Assembly: GCA_041394285.1 (NCBI GenBank) | Contig: JAWKIL010000002.1 | Span: forward strand, 62,001 to 126,000 | Length of the DNA: 64,000 bases | Source: CADEDH01 sp041394285 | GTDB taxonomy: Bacteria > Actinomycetota > Acidimicrobiia > Acidimicrobiales > SZUA-35 | Direction of reading: 5' to 3' | Shown here: positions 57,793 through 64,000 of the stretch, piece after piece | How the letters are laid out: the number at the start of each line of letters is the position of its first letter | Numbering within the stretch: position 1 is the stretch's first letter | Position numbers and translations under genes: made by a program | Notes under the pieces: generated by a model | What the model was told of the DNA's origin: nothing | The model's database searches: none | Seen by the model: the letters and a program-made list of their open reading frames with translations, nothing else

Positions 57793-58688
57793 TCCTGCTG
57801 GCCGGCCTGTTCTGCGGCATCGCCGTCTACTTCGCCGTCGGCATGGCCGTCGGCTACATGCCCCAGCGGCTCCGGTTCGCTCCGCTGGCCGAGCAGCCGG
57901 CCCGACCGAACCGGGCCCGGCGCCAGGAGTGGCTGAACCAGGCCGGTCTGCCCGTCACCCCCACCCAGTTCTGGACGACGTCGATCCTGGCCGGAGCGGC
58001 CATGTTCGCGCTGGTGTGGGTGATCACGTCGATCCCGATGGTGGCCCTCCCCCCGGCGGTGGCGGTGGCGGTCACCCCCCGTTGGTGGTTCGCCCAGCAG
58101 CGGCGCAAGCTGGCCCGGGCCCGTCTGGAGGCGTGGCCGGAGGCCCTGCGCTCGATCGTGGCCTCGGTGTCGTCGTCGATGTCGCTCCACCAGGCTCTGC
58201 TCGTGCTGGCCACCTCCGGGCCCAACGAGCTGCGGCCGGTGTTCGCCCGCTACTCCAGCCTCAGCTTCACGCTCGACTCGGCCACCGCGCTGGAGGTGAT
58301 CCGGGAAGAGCTGGCCGATCCGGTGTCGGATCGTATCATCGAGGACCTCCTGCTGGCCCTGGAGCAGGGCCCGGCAGTGGTCGTGGACATCATGGCCGAG
58401 CTGGCCCGCTCCACCATCGAGGACCTGCAGGTGCTCGACCGGGTGGAGACGGCCCAGCTGGAGCAGCGGCTCAACGCCCGGGCGGTGTTCGTGCTGCCGT
58501 TCCTGTTCCTCATCCTGCTCACGTTCCGGCCCGGGCCGGGCCGTGAGTTCTACGCCTCCCGGGCCGGCGTGGCCGTGATCCTGCTCGGCACCAGCCTGAG
58601 CCTGATGGGCATGGTGCTGGTTCGCCGCCTCGGGCGGCTGCCCGAGGAGCCCCGGGTGTTCGCCGTGGACCGGGGGAGGGACCGCTGA
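57789..58688 (+). CDS. tadB: Tad pilus inner-membrane protein TadB
   Basis: 299 aa. Helices at ILLAGLFCGIAVYFAVGMAVGY and FWTTSILAGAAMFALVWVI, then a type II secretion F domain (LEAWPEALRSIVASVSSSMSLHQALLVLA, IEDLLLALEQGPAVVVDIMAELA, VETAQLEQRLNARAVFVLPFL) and two closing helices. With TadC it makes the membrane platform turned by CpaF. Confidence 0.9.
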   Translation: MILLAGLFCGIAVYFAVGMAVGYMPQRLRFAPLAEQPARPNRARRQEWLNQAGLPVTPTQFWTTSILAGAAMFALVWVITSIPMVALPPAVAVAVTPRWWFAQQRRKLARARLEAWPEALRSIVASVSSSMSLHQALLVLATSGPNELRPVFARYSSLSFTLDSATALEVIREELADPVSDRIIEDLLLALEQGPAVVVDIMAELARSTIEDLQVLDRVETAQLEQRLNARAVFVLPFLFLILLTFRPGPGREFYASRAGVAVILLGTSLSLMGMVLVRRLGRLPEEPRVFAVDRGRDR

Positions 58689-59638
58689 TGGACACCCGGG
58701 CGGTCCTCGTCGCCCTGCTCGCCGCCTACCTGGCGGCCAGCGTGACCGGTCTGGTGGTGCGGCCCCGTCCGGCTCTCGAATCCCGGCTGCGACCCTACGT
58801 CCAGCTGCGCCGCACCCGCCTGGGGCAGCGGGCCGACGTCAGCGCCGCCCTGGCCATCAACGCCAACCTGTCCTACGGGCCGTTCCGCCGCATCTTCGGG
58901 CCGATCATCGACGGGTTCGCCGGCTTCGTGTCCCGCCTGGTCGACTCGGGCGACGAGGACGAGATCGCCCGCCGCCTGCACCACGCCGGCCTGAACGACG
59001 TGTCGCCCCGGGAGTACCGCATCTCCCAGGCCGGGCGGGCCCTGCTGGGCGTGGTCGGCGGGGTGCTGGTGGGCCTGTGGGTGGGGGCCGTGTTCGGAGC
59101 CCAGAGCTTCTGGGCGGTGGTGGGGGTCGCCCTCGGGGTGGGGTGGGGCCTCACGTCGGCCCGCGGCAAGCTCAACGCCGCCATCGAGGCCCGGGCCCAG
59201 ACGATGCGGCTCGAGCTGTACACCGTGGCCCATCTGCTCACCATGCTGGCCAAAGCCAACCACACCCCGGCCATGGCCATCCGCCAGGTGATCACCCGGG
59301 GGCGGGGCCCGGTGGTGGAGGAGCTGCGGGAGGCCCAGTCGTGGGTGGCGGGCGGCCTGACCCTGGCCCAGGCCATGGAGCGCCTGTCGCAGGAGACGGT
59401 GGAGCCGGCGGCGGCCCGCATCTACCGCATCCTGGGCGAAGCGTCGCAGCAGGGATCCGACGTGGCCGAGTCGCTGATGACGGTGGCCAACACGCTGCGG
59501 GCCGAACGCCGGGAGGAGCTGGAACGGCTCGGCACCCGGCGCAAAGGGGCCATGATCCTGCCCACCCTGCTGGTGATGGCCCCGGTCGTGTTCCTCTACG
59601 TGGTCGCCCCCATTCCCCGCTTCATCTTCGGCCCCTGA
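58688..59638 (+). CDS. tadC: Tad pilus inner-membrane protein TadC
   Basis: 316 aa. Starts with a membrane helix (VLVALLAAYLAASVTGLVV), two in the middle (LLGVVGGVLVGLWVGAVFGA and AVVGVALGVGWGL) and a T2SF domain (RLELYTVAHLLTMLAKANHTPAMAI, WVAGGLTLAQAMERLSQET, EASQQGSDVAESLMTVAN), closing with ILPTLLVMAPVVFLYVVAPIP. Partner of TadB; start overlaps its stop. Confidence 0.9.
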   Translation: MDTRAVLVALLAAYLAASVTGLVVRPRPALESRLRPYVQLRRTRLGQRADVSAALAINANLSYGPFRRIFGPIIDGFAGFVSRLVDSGDEDEIARRLHHAGLNDVSPREYRISQAGRALLGVVGGVLVGLWVGAVFGAQSFWAVVGVALGVGWGLTSARGKLNAAIEARAQTMRLELYTVAHLLTMLAKANHTPAMAIRQVITRGRGPVVEELREAQSWVAGGLTLAQAMERLSQETVEPAAARIYRILGEASQQGSDVAESLMTVANTLRAERREELERLGTRRKGAMILPTLLVMAPVVFLYVVAPIPRFIFGP

Positions 59639-59706
59639 CCGGCCGACGCCATGCCCCCCGTCCCCCTCACCCACCCTGTCCGCCCGCACAGCAAGGAACC
59701 GAACCC

Positions 59707-59922
59707 GTGATCACCGAAACCATGGCCAAGCTCACCGCCGCCTACCTCACCTGGTCCGCCCGCCTGGCCGACCACCGGGAGGACGACGAGGATGGCTTCG
59801 AGATAGCCCAATCGATGGGCATCGCCCTGCTCGGCCTGGTGGTGGCGGCCGCCTTCGCCACCGCCCTGCAGGCCCTCGGCGTCGACATCATCAACCGCAT
59901 CCGCAGCGAGCTCGGCCTCTAG
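59707..59922 (+). CDS. Flp-pilin-like small membrane protein
   Basis: 71 aa from GTG 59707: a 30-residue charged leader ending EDDEDG, then FEIAQSMGIALLGLVVAAAFATAL, a single hydrophobic helix, and a short polar end. Size, position after tadC and the single helix fit a Flp pilin. A prepilin peptidase would cut after Gly 30, but Glu sits at +2 rather than +5, and mature length would be about 41. It is the best major-pilin candidate here. It has its own 68-nt gap after tadC. Confidence 0.7.
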   Translation: MITETMAKLTAAYLTWSARLADHREDDEDGFEIAQSMGIALLGLVVAAAFATALQALGVDIINRIRSELGL

Positions 59923-59950
59923 GGCAGGACTGCGGGCGGGAGCTGATCCG

Positions 59951-60373
59951 ATGTCGGGCGGGCCGGAGACGACCGAGGCGGCGGGGGAGGAGACCGAGCA
60001 CGGCTTCACCATCGCCTCGGCCATGTGGGTCATGGCCGTCACCCTGGTGCTGGTGACGGGTTTCGCCGACCTGTTCGTTCAGCGCTACGCCCAGGCGGTG
60101 ATCCGCCAGGCCACCGACGAGGGGGCCCGGGCCTGGGCCGTGCAGGGGGGCACGGCCGACGACTGCCTGGCGGCGGCCAACGACGCCGTGGACGACCTGC
60201 TGGGCGGGCCGATGGCGGCCGGCATCACCTTCAGCTGCAGCGCCGACGGGACAACGGTCCAGGTGACGGCGAACGCCACCCTCCGGTCGCTGCCGCCCCT
60301 GCCCGACGCCCAGTTCGACACCACCTCGGTGGTGGCCCGCGAGCTCGACGAGGATGGCCTCGTTGCTCCCTGA
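59951..60373 (+). CDS. TadE-like pseudopilin
   Basis: 140 aa. A short acidic leader ending EHG is followed by FTIASAMWVMAVTLVLVTGFADLFVQRYAQAV, one membrane helix, then DEGARAWAVQGG and an exported beta-rich part with a Cys pair. This is the TadE layout, but Glu at +5 is missing (Ser instead). Likely a minor pilin. It overlaps the next gene by 20 nt. Confidence 0.72.
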   Translation: MSGGPETTEAAGEETEHGFTIASAMWVMAVTLVLVTGFADLFVQRYAQAVIRQATDEGARAWAVQGGTADDCLAAANDAVDDLLGGPMAAGITFSCSADGTTVQVTANATLRSLPPLPDAQFDTTSVVARELDEDGLVAP

Positions 60374-60815
60374 CCGCCCCCGTCGCCCGCCACCGGAACG
60401 CTCCCGCGCCGACGAGGCCGGGTTCGTGGCCGTGGAATGGGTGGCGGCCATGGTCTTCCTGCTGCTGCCGGTGGTGCTGATCGGGGCCGGGGTGTCACGC
60501 TGGCCCGAGCGCCAGGAGGTGGCACGGGCGGCGGCGGCCGAGGCGGCCAGGGCGGCGGTGCTGTCGGGCACCGAGGCCGAAGCCCTGGCCAACGCCCAGG
60601 CGGTGGCCGACCAGGTGGCGGCGAACTACGGGGTGCCGGGCGGGGAGTACCAGGTACAGGTGTCGGCCCCGTCGTGGGACTGGGGCCAGGACGTGACGGT
60701 CACCGTCACCATGGACATGCCCTCGATCGACGTGCCCGGCGTCGGCTCGTGGAGCGTCACCAGCTGGTCGGCCTCGTCCACCCAGCACATCGAGGACTAC
60801 CGGGGCCTCGAGTGA
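60354..60815 (+). CDS. TadE-like pseudopilin with canonical Glu5
   Basis: 153 aa. ADEAG then FVAVEWVAAMVFLLLPVVLIGAGV gives a class III prepilin cleavage site with Glu at +5 after Gly 23, followed by a helix (EVARAAAAEAARAAVLSG) and an exported beta domain (GEYQVQVSAPSWDWGQDVTVTVTMDMP cut by turns). Likely a minor pilin processed by a prepilin peptidase not present in the window. Coupled to the next gene (GTGA). Confidence 0.78.
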   Translation: MASLLPDRPRRPPPERSRADEAGFVAVEWVAAMVFLLLPVVLIGAGVSRWPERQEVARAAAAEAARAAVLSGTEAEALANAQAVADQVAANYGVPGGEYQVQVSAPSWDWGQDVTVTVTMDMPSIDVPGVGSWSVTSWSASSTQHIEDYRGLE

Positions 60816-61378
60816 TTGGGCGACAGGCGACGACGGATCGGGCGCCGGCGGATCTGATGTCCCCGCCCGTCACCGGTGACGGTCGGGGGCATGAGAACGG
60901 CCGGAAGCCGGCACCGGCACCAGCACCGGCACCGGCACCGGCACCGGCCCACGAACGGGGTTCGGTGACCCTGTGGGTGCTGTACTGGTCGATGTCGGTG
61001 CTGTTCATCTCCGGCTTCGGGCTCGACCTGTGGCGCGGCGTGTCGGTGCGGCGCAGCCTGGTGGAACAGGCCGAGGCAGCGGCGTCGGCCGGCGCCAATG
61101 CGGTGGACGCCGAGACGTTCCGACGCACCGGCGACGTGGTCATCGACCCGGGCCTGGCCGACCAGATGGCCCGGGCCAACCTGAGGGCCCAGGGCGACGC
61201 CGACCTGGTGGACGACGCCCGGGTCACGGTGGACCCGGCCACCCAGGAAGTGGCCGTCACGCTCGAGGGCGAGGTCGACTTCACCCTGGTGAAGGTGTTC
61301 CTGAGCGGCGAAGCGCCGCTCCGGGTGGGTGTCACGGCCCGGGCCGCACCCCGTATCGGCCTGGGCGACGGGCCATGA
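60812..61378 (+). CDS. TadG-like pilus-associated protein
   Basis: 188 aa from GTG 60812. A variable, repeat-derived N-terminus (59-bp repeat, then an Ala-Pro run) leads to HERGSVTLWVLYWSMSVLFISGFGLD, one helix, and RRSLVEQAEAAASAGANAVDAETFR, the region that resembles TadG/pilus assembly Tad-like proteins. Short for TadG, with no von Willebrand domain. Glu5 is absent. ATG 60857, inside the repeat, is an alternative start. Confidence 0.72.
   Translation: MIGRQATTDRAPADLMSPPVTGDGRGHENGRKPAPAPAPAPAPAPAHERGSVTLWVLYWSMSVLFISGFGLDLWRGVSVRRSLVEQAEAAASAGANAVDAETFRRTGDVVIDPGLADQMARANLRAQGDADLVDDARVTVDPATQEVAVTLEGEVDFTLVKVFLSGEAPLRVGVTARAAPRIGLGDGP
60851..60909 (+). repeat. 59-bp palindromic repeat, single unit inside tadG-like gene
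   Basis: GATCTGATG at 60851, inner palindrome GTCACC-GGTGAC, and a fully paired middle (TCCCCG with CGGGGG). Related to the units at 6715 and 48785. It encodes residues 14-33 of the TadG-like protein, including ATG 60857. Confidence 0.8.
60911..60946 (+). repeat. GCACCG hexanucleotide run
   Basis: Six copies of GCACCG (one with A at position 6), encoding an Ala-Pro stretch. In frame by two codons per unit, so length can vary without breaking the gene. Confidence 0.9.
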
Positions 61379-62061
61379 CGGCGGTCGGGCACCGCCCGGG
61401 TGGCCGCGGGGTCACCGGGCCGGTGGCCGTACCCCTGGCCCTGGTGACGATCCTGGCCCTGGCCTCTTGCACCGGCCCGGCCACGGCGGGCGACGCCCCG
61501 GCGACCCCTGGCCCCGTCACCAGCGGTGGCGATGGCGGTGCCGGCCCGGGCAAGGTCCCCGTGGCCACCGCCCCGGCATCCCCCCGCGACGGCGACGTCA
61601 CCGACGTGAGCCGCCTCGCCGCCTCGCTGGCCGCCACCGCCACCGGCGACGCCGACTGGGTGGAGGTGTTCAGCCAGCTCCGGGCCCGCAGCTGGCTGGC
61701 CACCCGCTACCCCGGCCGCTACGACCTGACCGGGATCTACCGCGACGAGGCGGCCGAGGTGGCGCAGGCCAACGAGGACCAGAACCTGACCCTCGGGGTC
61801 TACCTCGACGAGCCCCTGCCCCGACTGGTGTCGGTCACCAGGACCCGTGACCTGGGCGAGCTGGTGGAGCTGGAGGTCGTGCTGGAGGCCGGCCCGGCCA
61901 CAGTGCGGGGCGAGGACGACGACCTGCCCCGGGGCGTGCTCCCGGGCGGCACCCACCGGGGCCTGTTCACCCTCGGCCGGGGGCCCGACGACGCCTGGCG
62001 CATACACTCGGTCACGGAGCTTCTCGTGGGCAGCCGCACCACGGGTCAGGAGCCGCAATGA
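61375..62061 (+). CDS. Putative lipoprotein in the Tad operon, unknown
   Basis: 228 aa. Signal sequence with a good lipobox (LALASC, Cys 32), a Gly/Pro/Thr/Ala linker, then a domain of about 150 residues: DWVEVFSQLRARSWLATRYPGRYDLTGIY, LTLGVYLDEPLPRLVSVTRTRDLG, ELEVVLEAGPATV and HRGLFTLGRGPDDAWRIHSV. The pattern of a helix pair and curved sheet suggests an NTF2-like or similar fold, but I cannot name it. Its ATG overlaps the previous stop, so it belongs to the operon. Confidence 0.7.
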   Translation: MTAVGHRPGGRGVTGPVAVPLALVTILALASCTGPATAGDAPATPGPVTSGGDGGAGPGKVPVATAPASPRDGDVTDVSRLAASLAATATGDADWVEVFSQLRARSWLATRYPGRYDLTGIYRDEAAEVAQANEDQNLTLGVYLDEPLPRLVSVTRTRDLGELVELEVVLEAGPATVRGEDDDLPRGVLPGGTHRGLFTLGRGPDDAWRIHSVTELLVGSRTTGQEPQ

Positions 62062-63023
62062 GCAGCCGCCGCCGCACCCCGCACCCTCCCCCCCGGCTAC
62101 GGGCGCTCGTCGCGTCGGTGGCGGTGGCGCTGGCCGCCGGTGGCGCTCTGGTGGGCGGCGGTCCCGCCGTTCCCGCTGCGGCCCAGGGGTGCTCGGCCCT
62201 CGACCGCAGTGGCACGACCTGCAACCTGTCCGACCAGCTGAACCCGCCCCAACCGAGCCCGGGGAACGTGGTGGTGCGGAGCTCGGCCCCGCCGGGGCCC
62301 AAGTTCGTGTGGCTCAACCTCCTGTTGGCCTGTGACGCCGCCGGCAACGGGGGCTGGACGCCCATGACCGACCTGTCGTCCGCCATCCTGGATCTCTCGT
62401 TCCTGGCCGGCGGCCCCGCCCCGGGCGAGCCCGGCGTGCTGTGGGTGGGCGAGCTGGTGGACCCGGCCAGCGGGGGCACCAACAGCGGCTACATCTCGTG
62501 CGTCGGTGCCGGCCGGCCCCGGCCCCCACTGCCGCCGCCGTTGCCCAACGCCGACCAGATCTGGGGCGCCGCCCTCACCTTCACCCCCGAGGTGAACCTC
62601 GATCCCTACGTGCGAGGGCTGACCGGCCTCGAGACCTACATGTGGTACGAGGGCCCCACGGCGGACACGGTGGCGATCACCCTCAACGGCTACGGCGTCA
62701 CCGCCTCCATCCAGGCCGTCGAGTTCAGCTGGGACATGGGGAGCGACACCCGCACGGGGGAGCGGGTGCACCGATCGGGCCGGGCCGGATCGCCCGAGGA
62801 CCCGGCGGCCACCCACACCTACGCCCGGCCGGGGCCGGTGGTGATCACCCACGAGATCACCTGGACCGGGAGCTCGGTGCTCACCGGGCCCGGCCTCCCC
62901 GCCGGCGGGATCACGGTGGACCTGGGCCAGGCCGTTCTGGCTACTGCCCGGGACTACGACGTGATAGAAGTACGTACACCACTGGTTCGCGGTGGTGACA
63001 GCGTGAGGAGCGCAACGGGCTAG
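62058..63023 (+). CDS. Secreted protein of the Tad operon, unknown
   Basis: 321 aa. Signal peptide ALVASVAVALAAGGALVGG with cleavage near PAAAQG, two early Cys (GCSALDRSGTTCN), a Trp/Pro-rich middle, and a late part like a PKD-type beta-sandwich: YMWYEGPTADTVAITLNGYGV, AVEFSWDMGSDT, ATHTYARPGPVVITHEITW. It could coat or cap the pilus or sit in the envelope. Overlaps the previous gene by 4 nt; last gene before a 135-bp gap. Confidence 0.7.
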   Translation: MSSRRRTPHPPPRLRALVASVAVALAAGGALVGGGPAVPAAAQGCSALDRSGTTCNLSDQLNPPQPSPGNVVVRSSAPPGPKFVWLNLLLACDAAGNGGWTPMTDLSSAILDLSFLAGGPAPGEPGVLWVGELVDPASGGTNSGYISCVGAGRPRPPLPPPLPNADQIWGAALTFTPEVNLDPYVRGLTGLETYMWYEGPTADTVAITLNGYGVTASIQAVEFSWDMGSDTRTGERVHRSGRAGSPEDPAATHTYARPGPVVITHEITWTGSSVLTGPGLPAGGITVDLGQAVLATARDYDVIEVRTPLVRGGDSVRSATG

Positions 63024-63158
63024 GCGAGTTGAACAGGTAGCGAGACAAATCGAGCATGCGGGCAGACTGCCGGCTGGTCACCAGCTGGCACTCGACCAGG
63101 AACTTTTGGCTGGGGTTCGGGCGAGCGTCGACGTGACTCTTCGAGAGGCAGTGCACCC

Positions 63159-64000
63159 ATGACAGATCTGGATATTCAGATCGACGTCCCAGACGACGAC
63201 GGTCTGAATTCGCCCGTACGGGTACTGGGCGGCAACAACTGGTTGCCGCCCTGGTTCAAGGCGGTCGTGGTCATCCTGCTCGGCACCCTGGCCACCATCA
63301 TGCTCGGCGCCTACCTGCTGGGACGGTCACGGGCCGCCGGGAACGGAGACGAGGGGGCGACCGACCCGTCGGTCTCGACCACGATCGGGTCGGCGGCCGC
63401 CAGCCCCACGATCGACGCGTCGCTGGCTGCGGTGTCGGCGTGGGAGACCTTCGCCCGGTCGGGTGATCTCGACAGCGTCCGGCCCTGGTTCGACGAGGCG
63501 GGCCCCCAGTTCGCCCTGTTCCGCCAGTCGGCGGCGGCCGGCGCGGCCGGCACCGACGACATCACGTTCGAGCCCCGCAATCCGGTGGAGACCGAGGCCG
63601 ACGGGCTCACCACGGTGTCGATGGAGCTGGCGGTCACCGGCCCCCAGGGCCAGGACGTGTACCTCTACGACTTCGTCTACCGGGGCGAGAGCCTCAAGGC
63701 GTGGACGGTGGTGGATCGCCGGGCCCCGGGCACGGTGGCCCTGCCCCCGTCCCAGGCGGTGATCGACTCGGCCACCCAGAACTGGGGCCGCTTCACGTCG
63801 GCCCTGGCCATCGGTGACGCCAAGGGTGCCTCGGCCGTGGTCAGCGAGCCCACCCGCCTGCTGGTCGATCAGGTCACCACGGCGGCCCGAACGGGAGGCG
63901 GTGCCCCGGCCGACGGGCCGATCACCGATCCCGCCCTGTTCGAGCAGCTGGTGGCCCGGGTGAGGGCGGCCGACGCGGCCTCGCCCGACAACGCGCTGCT
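63159..64000 (+). CDS. Single-pass membrane protein, partial, unknown
   Basis: At least 280 codons; runs off the right edge. Acidic cytoplasmic start (MTDLDIQIDVPDDDG), one membrane helix (FKAVVVILLGTLATIMLGAYLLG, about 38-60), then an extracellular region with WETFARSGDLDSVRPWFDEAG, TTVSMELAVTGP and VYLYDFVYRG, possibly an NTF2-like repeat. GAGAGG lies 13 nt before the ATG. A 135-bp gap with palindrome GCCGGCTGGTCACCAGCTGGC separates it from the Tad operon, yet its theme (anchored exported protein) is similar. Not recognised. Confidence 0.72.
   Translation, partial: MTDLDIQIDVPDDDGLNSPVRVLGGNNWLPPWFKAVVVILLGTLATIMLGAYLLGRSRAAGNGDEGATDPSVSTTIGSAAASPTIDASLAAVSAWETFARSGDLDSVRPWFDEAGPQFALFRQSAAAGAAGTDDITFEPRNPVETEADGLTTVSMELAVTGPQGQDVYLYDFVYRGESLKAWTVVDRRAPGTVALPPSQAVIDSATQNWGRFTSALAIGDAKGASAVVSEPTRLLVDQVTTAARTGGGAPADGPITDPALFEQLVARVRAADAASPDNAL

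Noticed and set aside
62941..63156. Small minus-strand frame in the gap before the last gene
   Set aside because: Mostly antisense to the end of the secreted protein gene, with no ribosome site or recognisable sequence.

Overview
The window is high-GC DNA (about 70% by eye, not computed) densely packed with short-spaced or overlapping genes, and it has the stamp of a free-living actinobacterium. The lineage clues are a fused CofG/CofH FO synthase (coenzyme F420), an F420-type luciferase-like oxidoreductase, a mycothione reductase (mycothiol users), a DUF3151 protein, HxlR and BldC-like regulators, and many genes that appear to be transcribed without a leader. I favour the class Acidimicrobiia, but that is inference from gene content. 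No rRNA, tRNA, CRISPR array, insertion sequence or prophage was seen, and no stretch over about 300 bases lacks a gene.

Layout. 1-8654: housekeeping and catabolism (GDPD fragment, SirB1-like protein, flavin reductase, acyl-CoA dehydrogenase, histidine phosphatase, pyruvate kinase, patatin, DUF3151, MobA, RNase D). 8850-15620: small unknowns, a LOG-family protein, the HxlR-fbiC pair and a surface protein with a carbohydrate-binding module. 15633-19517: transketolase, transaldolase and nitroreductase operon. 19665-24188: FIST protein, TetR, PBP4-like carboxypeptidase, LON-domain protein. 24278-27236: small membrane proteins, then a sulfur carrier (TtuB-like), TtuA and TrmI, which together look like a tRNA T-loop modification cassette. 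27347-30964: acyl-CoA dehydrogenase, LytR_C protein, NUDIX, pantothenate kinase. 31118-37033: complete branched-chain amino acid ABC transporter (livJHMGF order). 37319-41834: ABC-2 exporter, polysaccharide deacetylase with DUF4214, GH13 glucosidase. 41868-48791: a frameshifted LLM oxidoreductase, beta-hydroxyacid dehydrogenase, DUF983, mycothione reductase, PAS/degenerate GGDEF, MBL hydrolase, Gfo/Idh oxidoreductase. 48898-53031: J-domain protein, secreted GH16, lipoprotein, cobU and cobS. 53061-64000: a BldC-like regulator and a long Tad/Flp pilus operon (cpaB, tadZ-like, cpaF, tadB, tadC, pilin-like and TadE/TadG-like genes, then three secreted or anchored unknowns).

The most unusual non-gene signal is a 59-bp palindromic repeat found at three loci (6715-6880, three units; 48785-48891, two units; 60851-60909, one unit). 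At the first two its TGATG core supplies the stop codon of the upstream gene and a start codon for the next reading frame, giving chains of coupled 19- to 20-codon mini-ORFs; at the first locus the chain leads directly into mobA. Two further hairpin repeat families occur at 9018-9079 with 42840-42897, and at 19543-19661 with 20812-20862. Many first-in-operon genes carry TANNNT 6-9 nt before the start codon, the pattern of leaderless transcripts, and this helped choose several starts.
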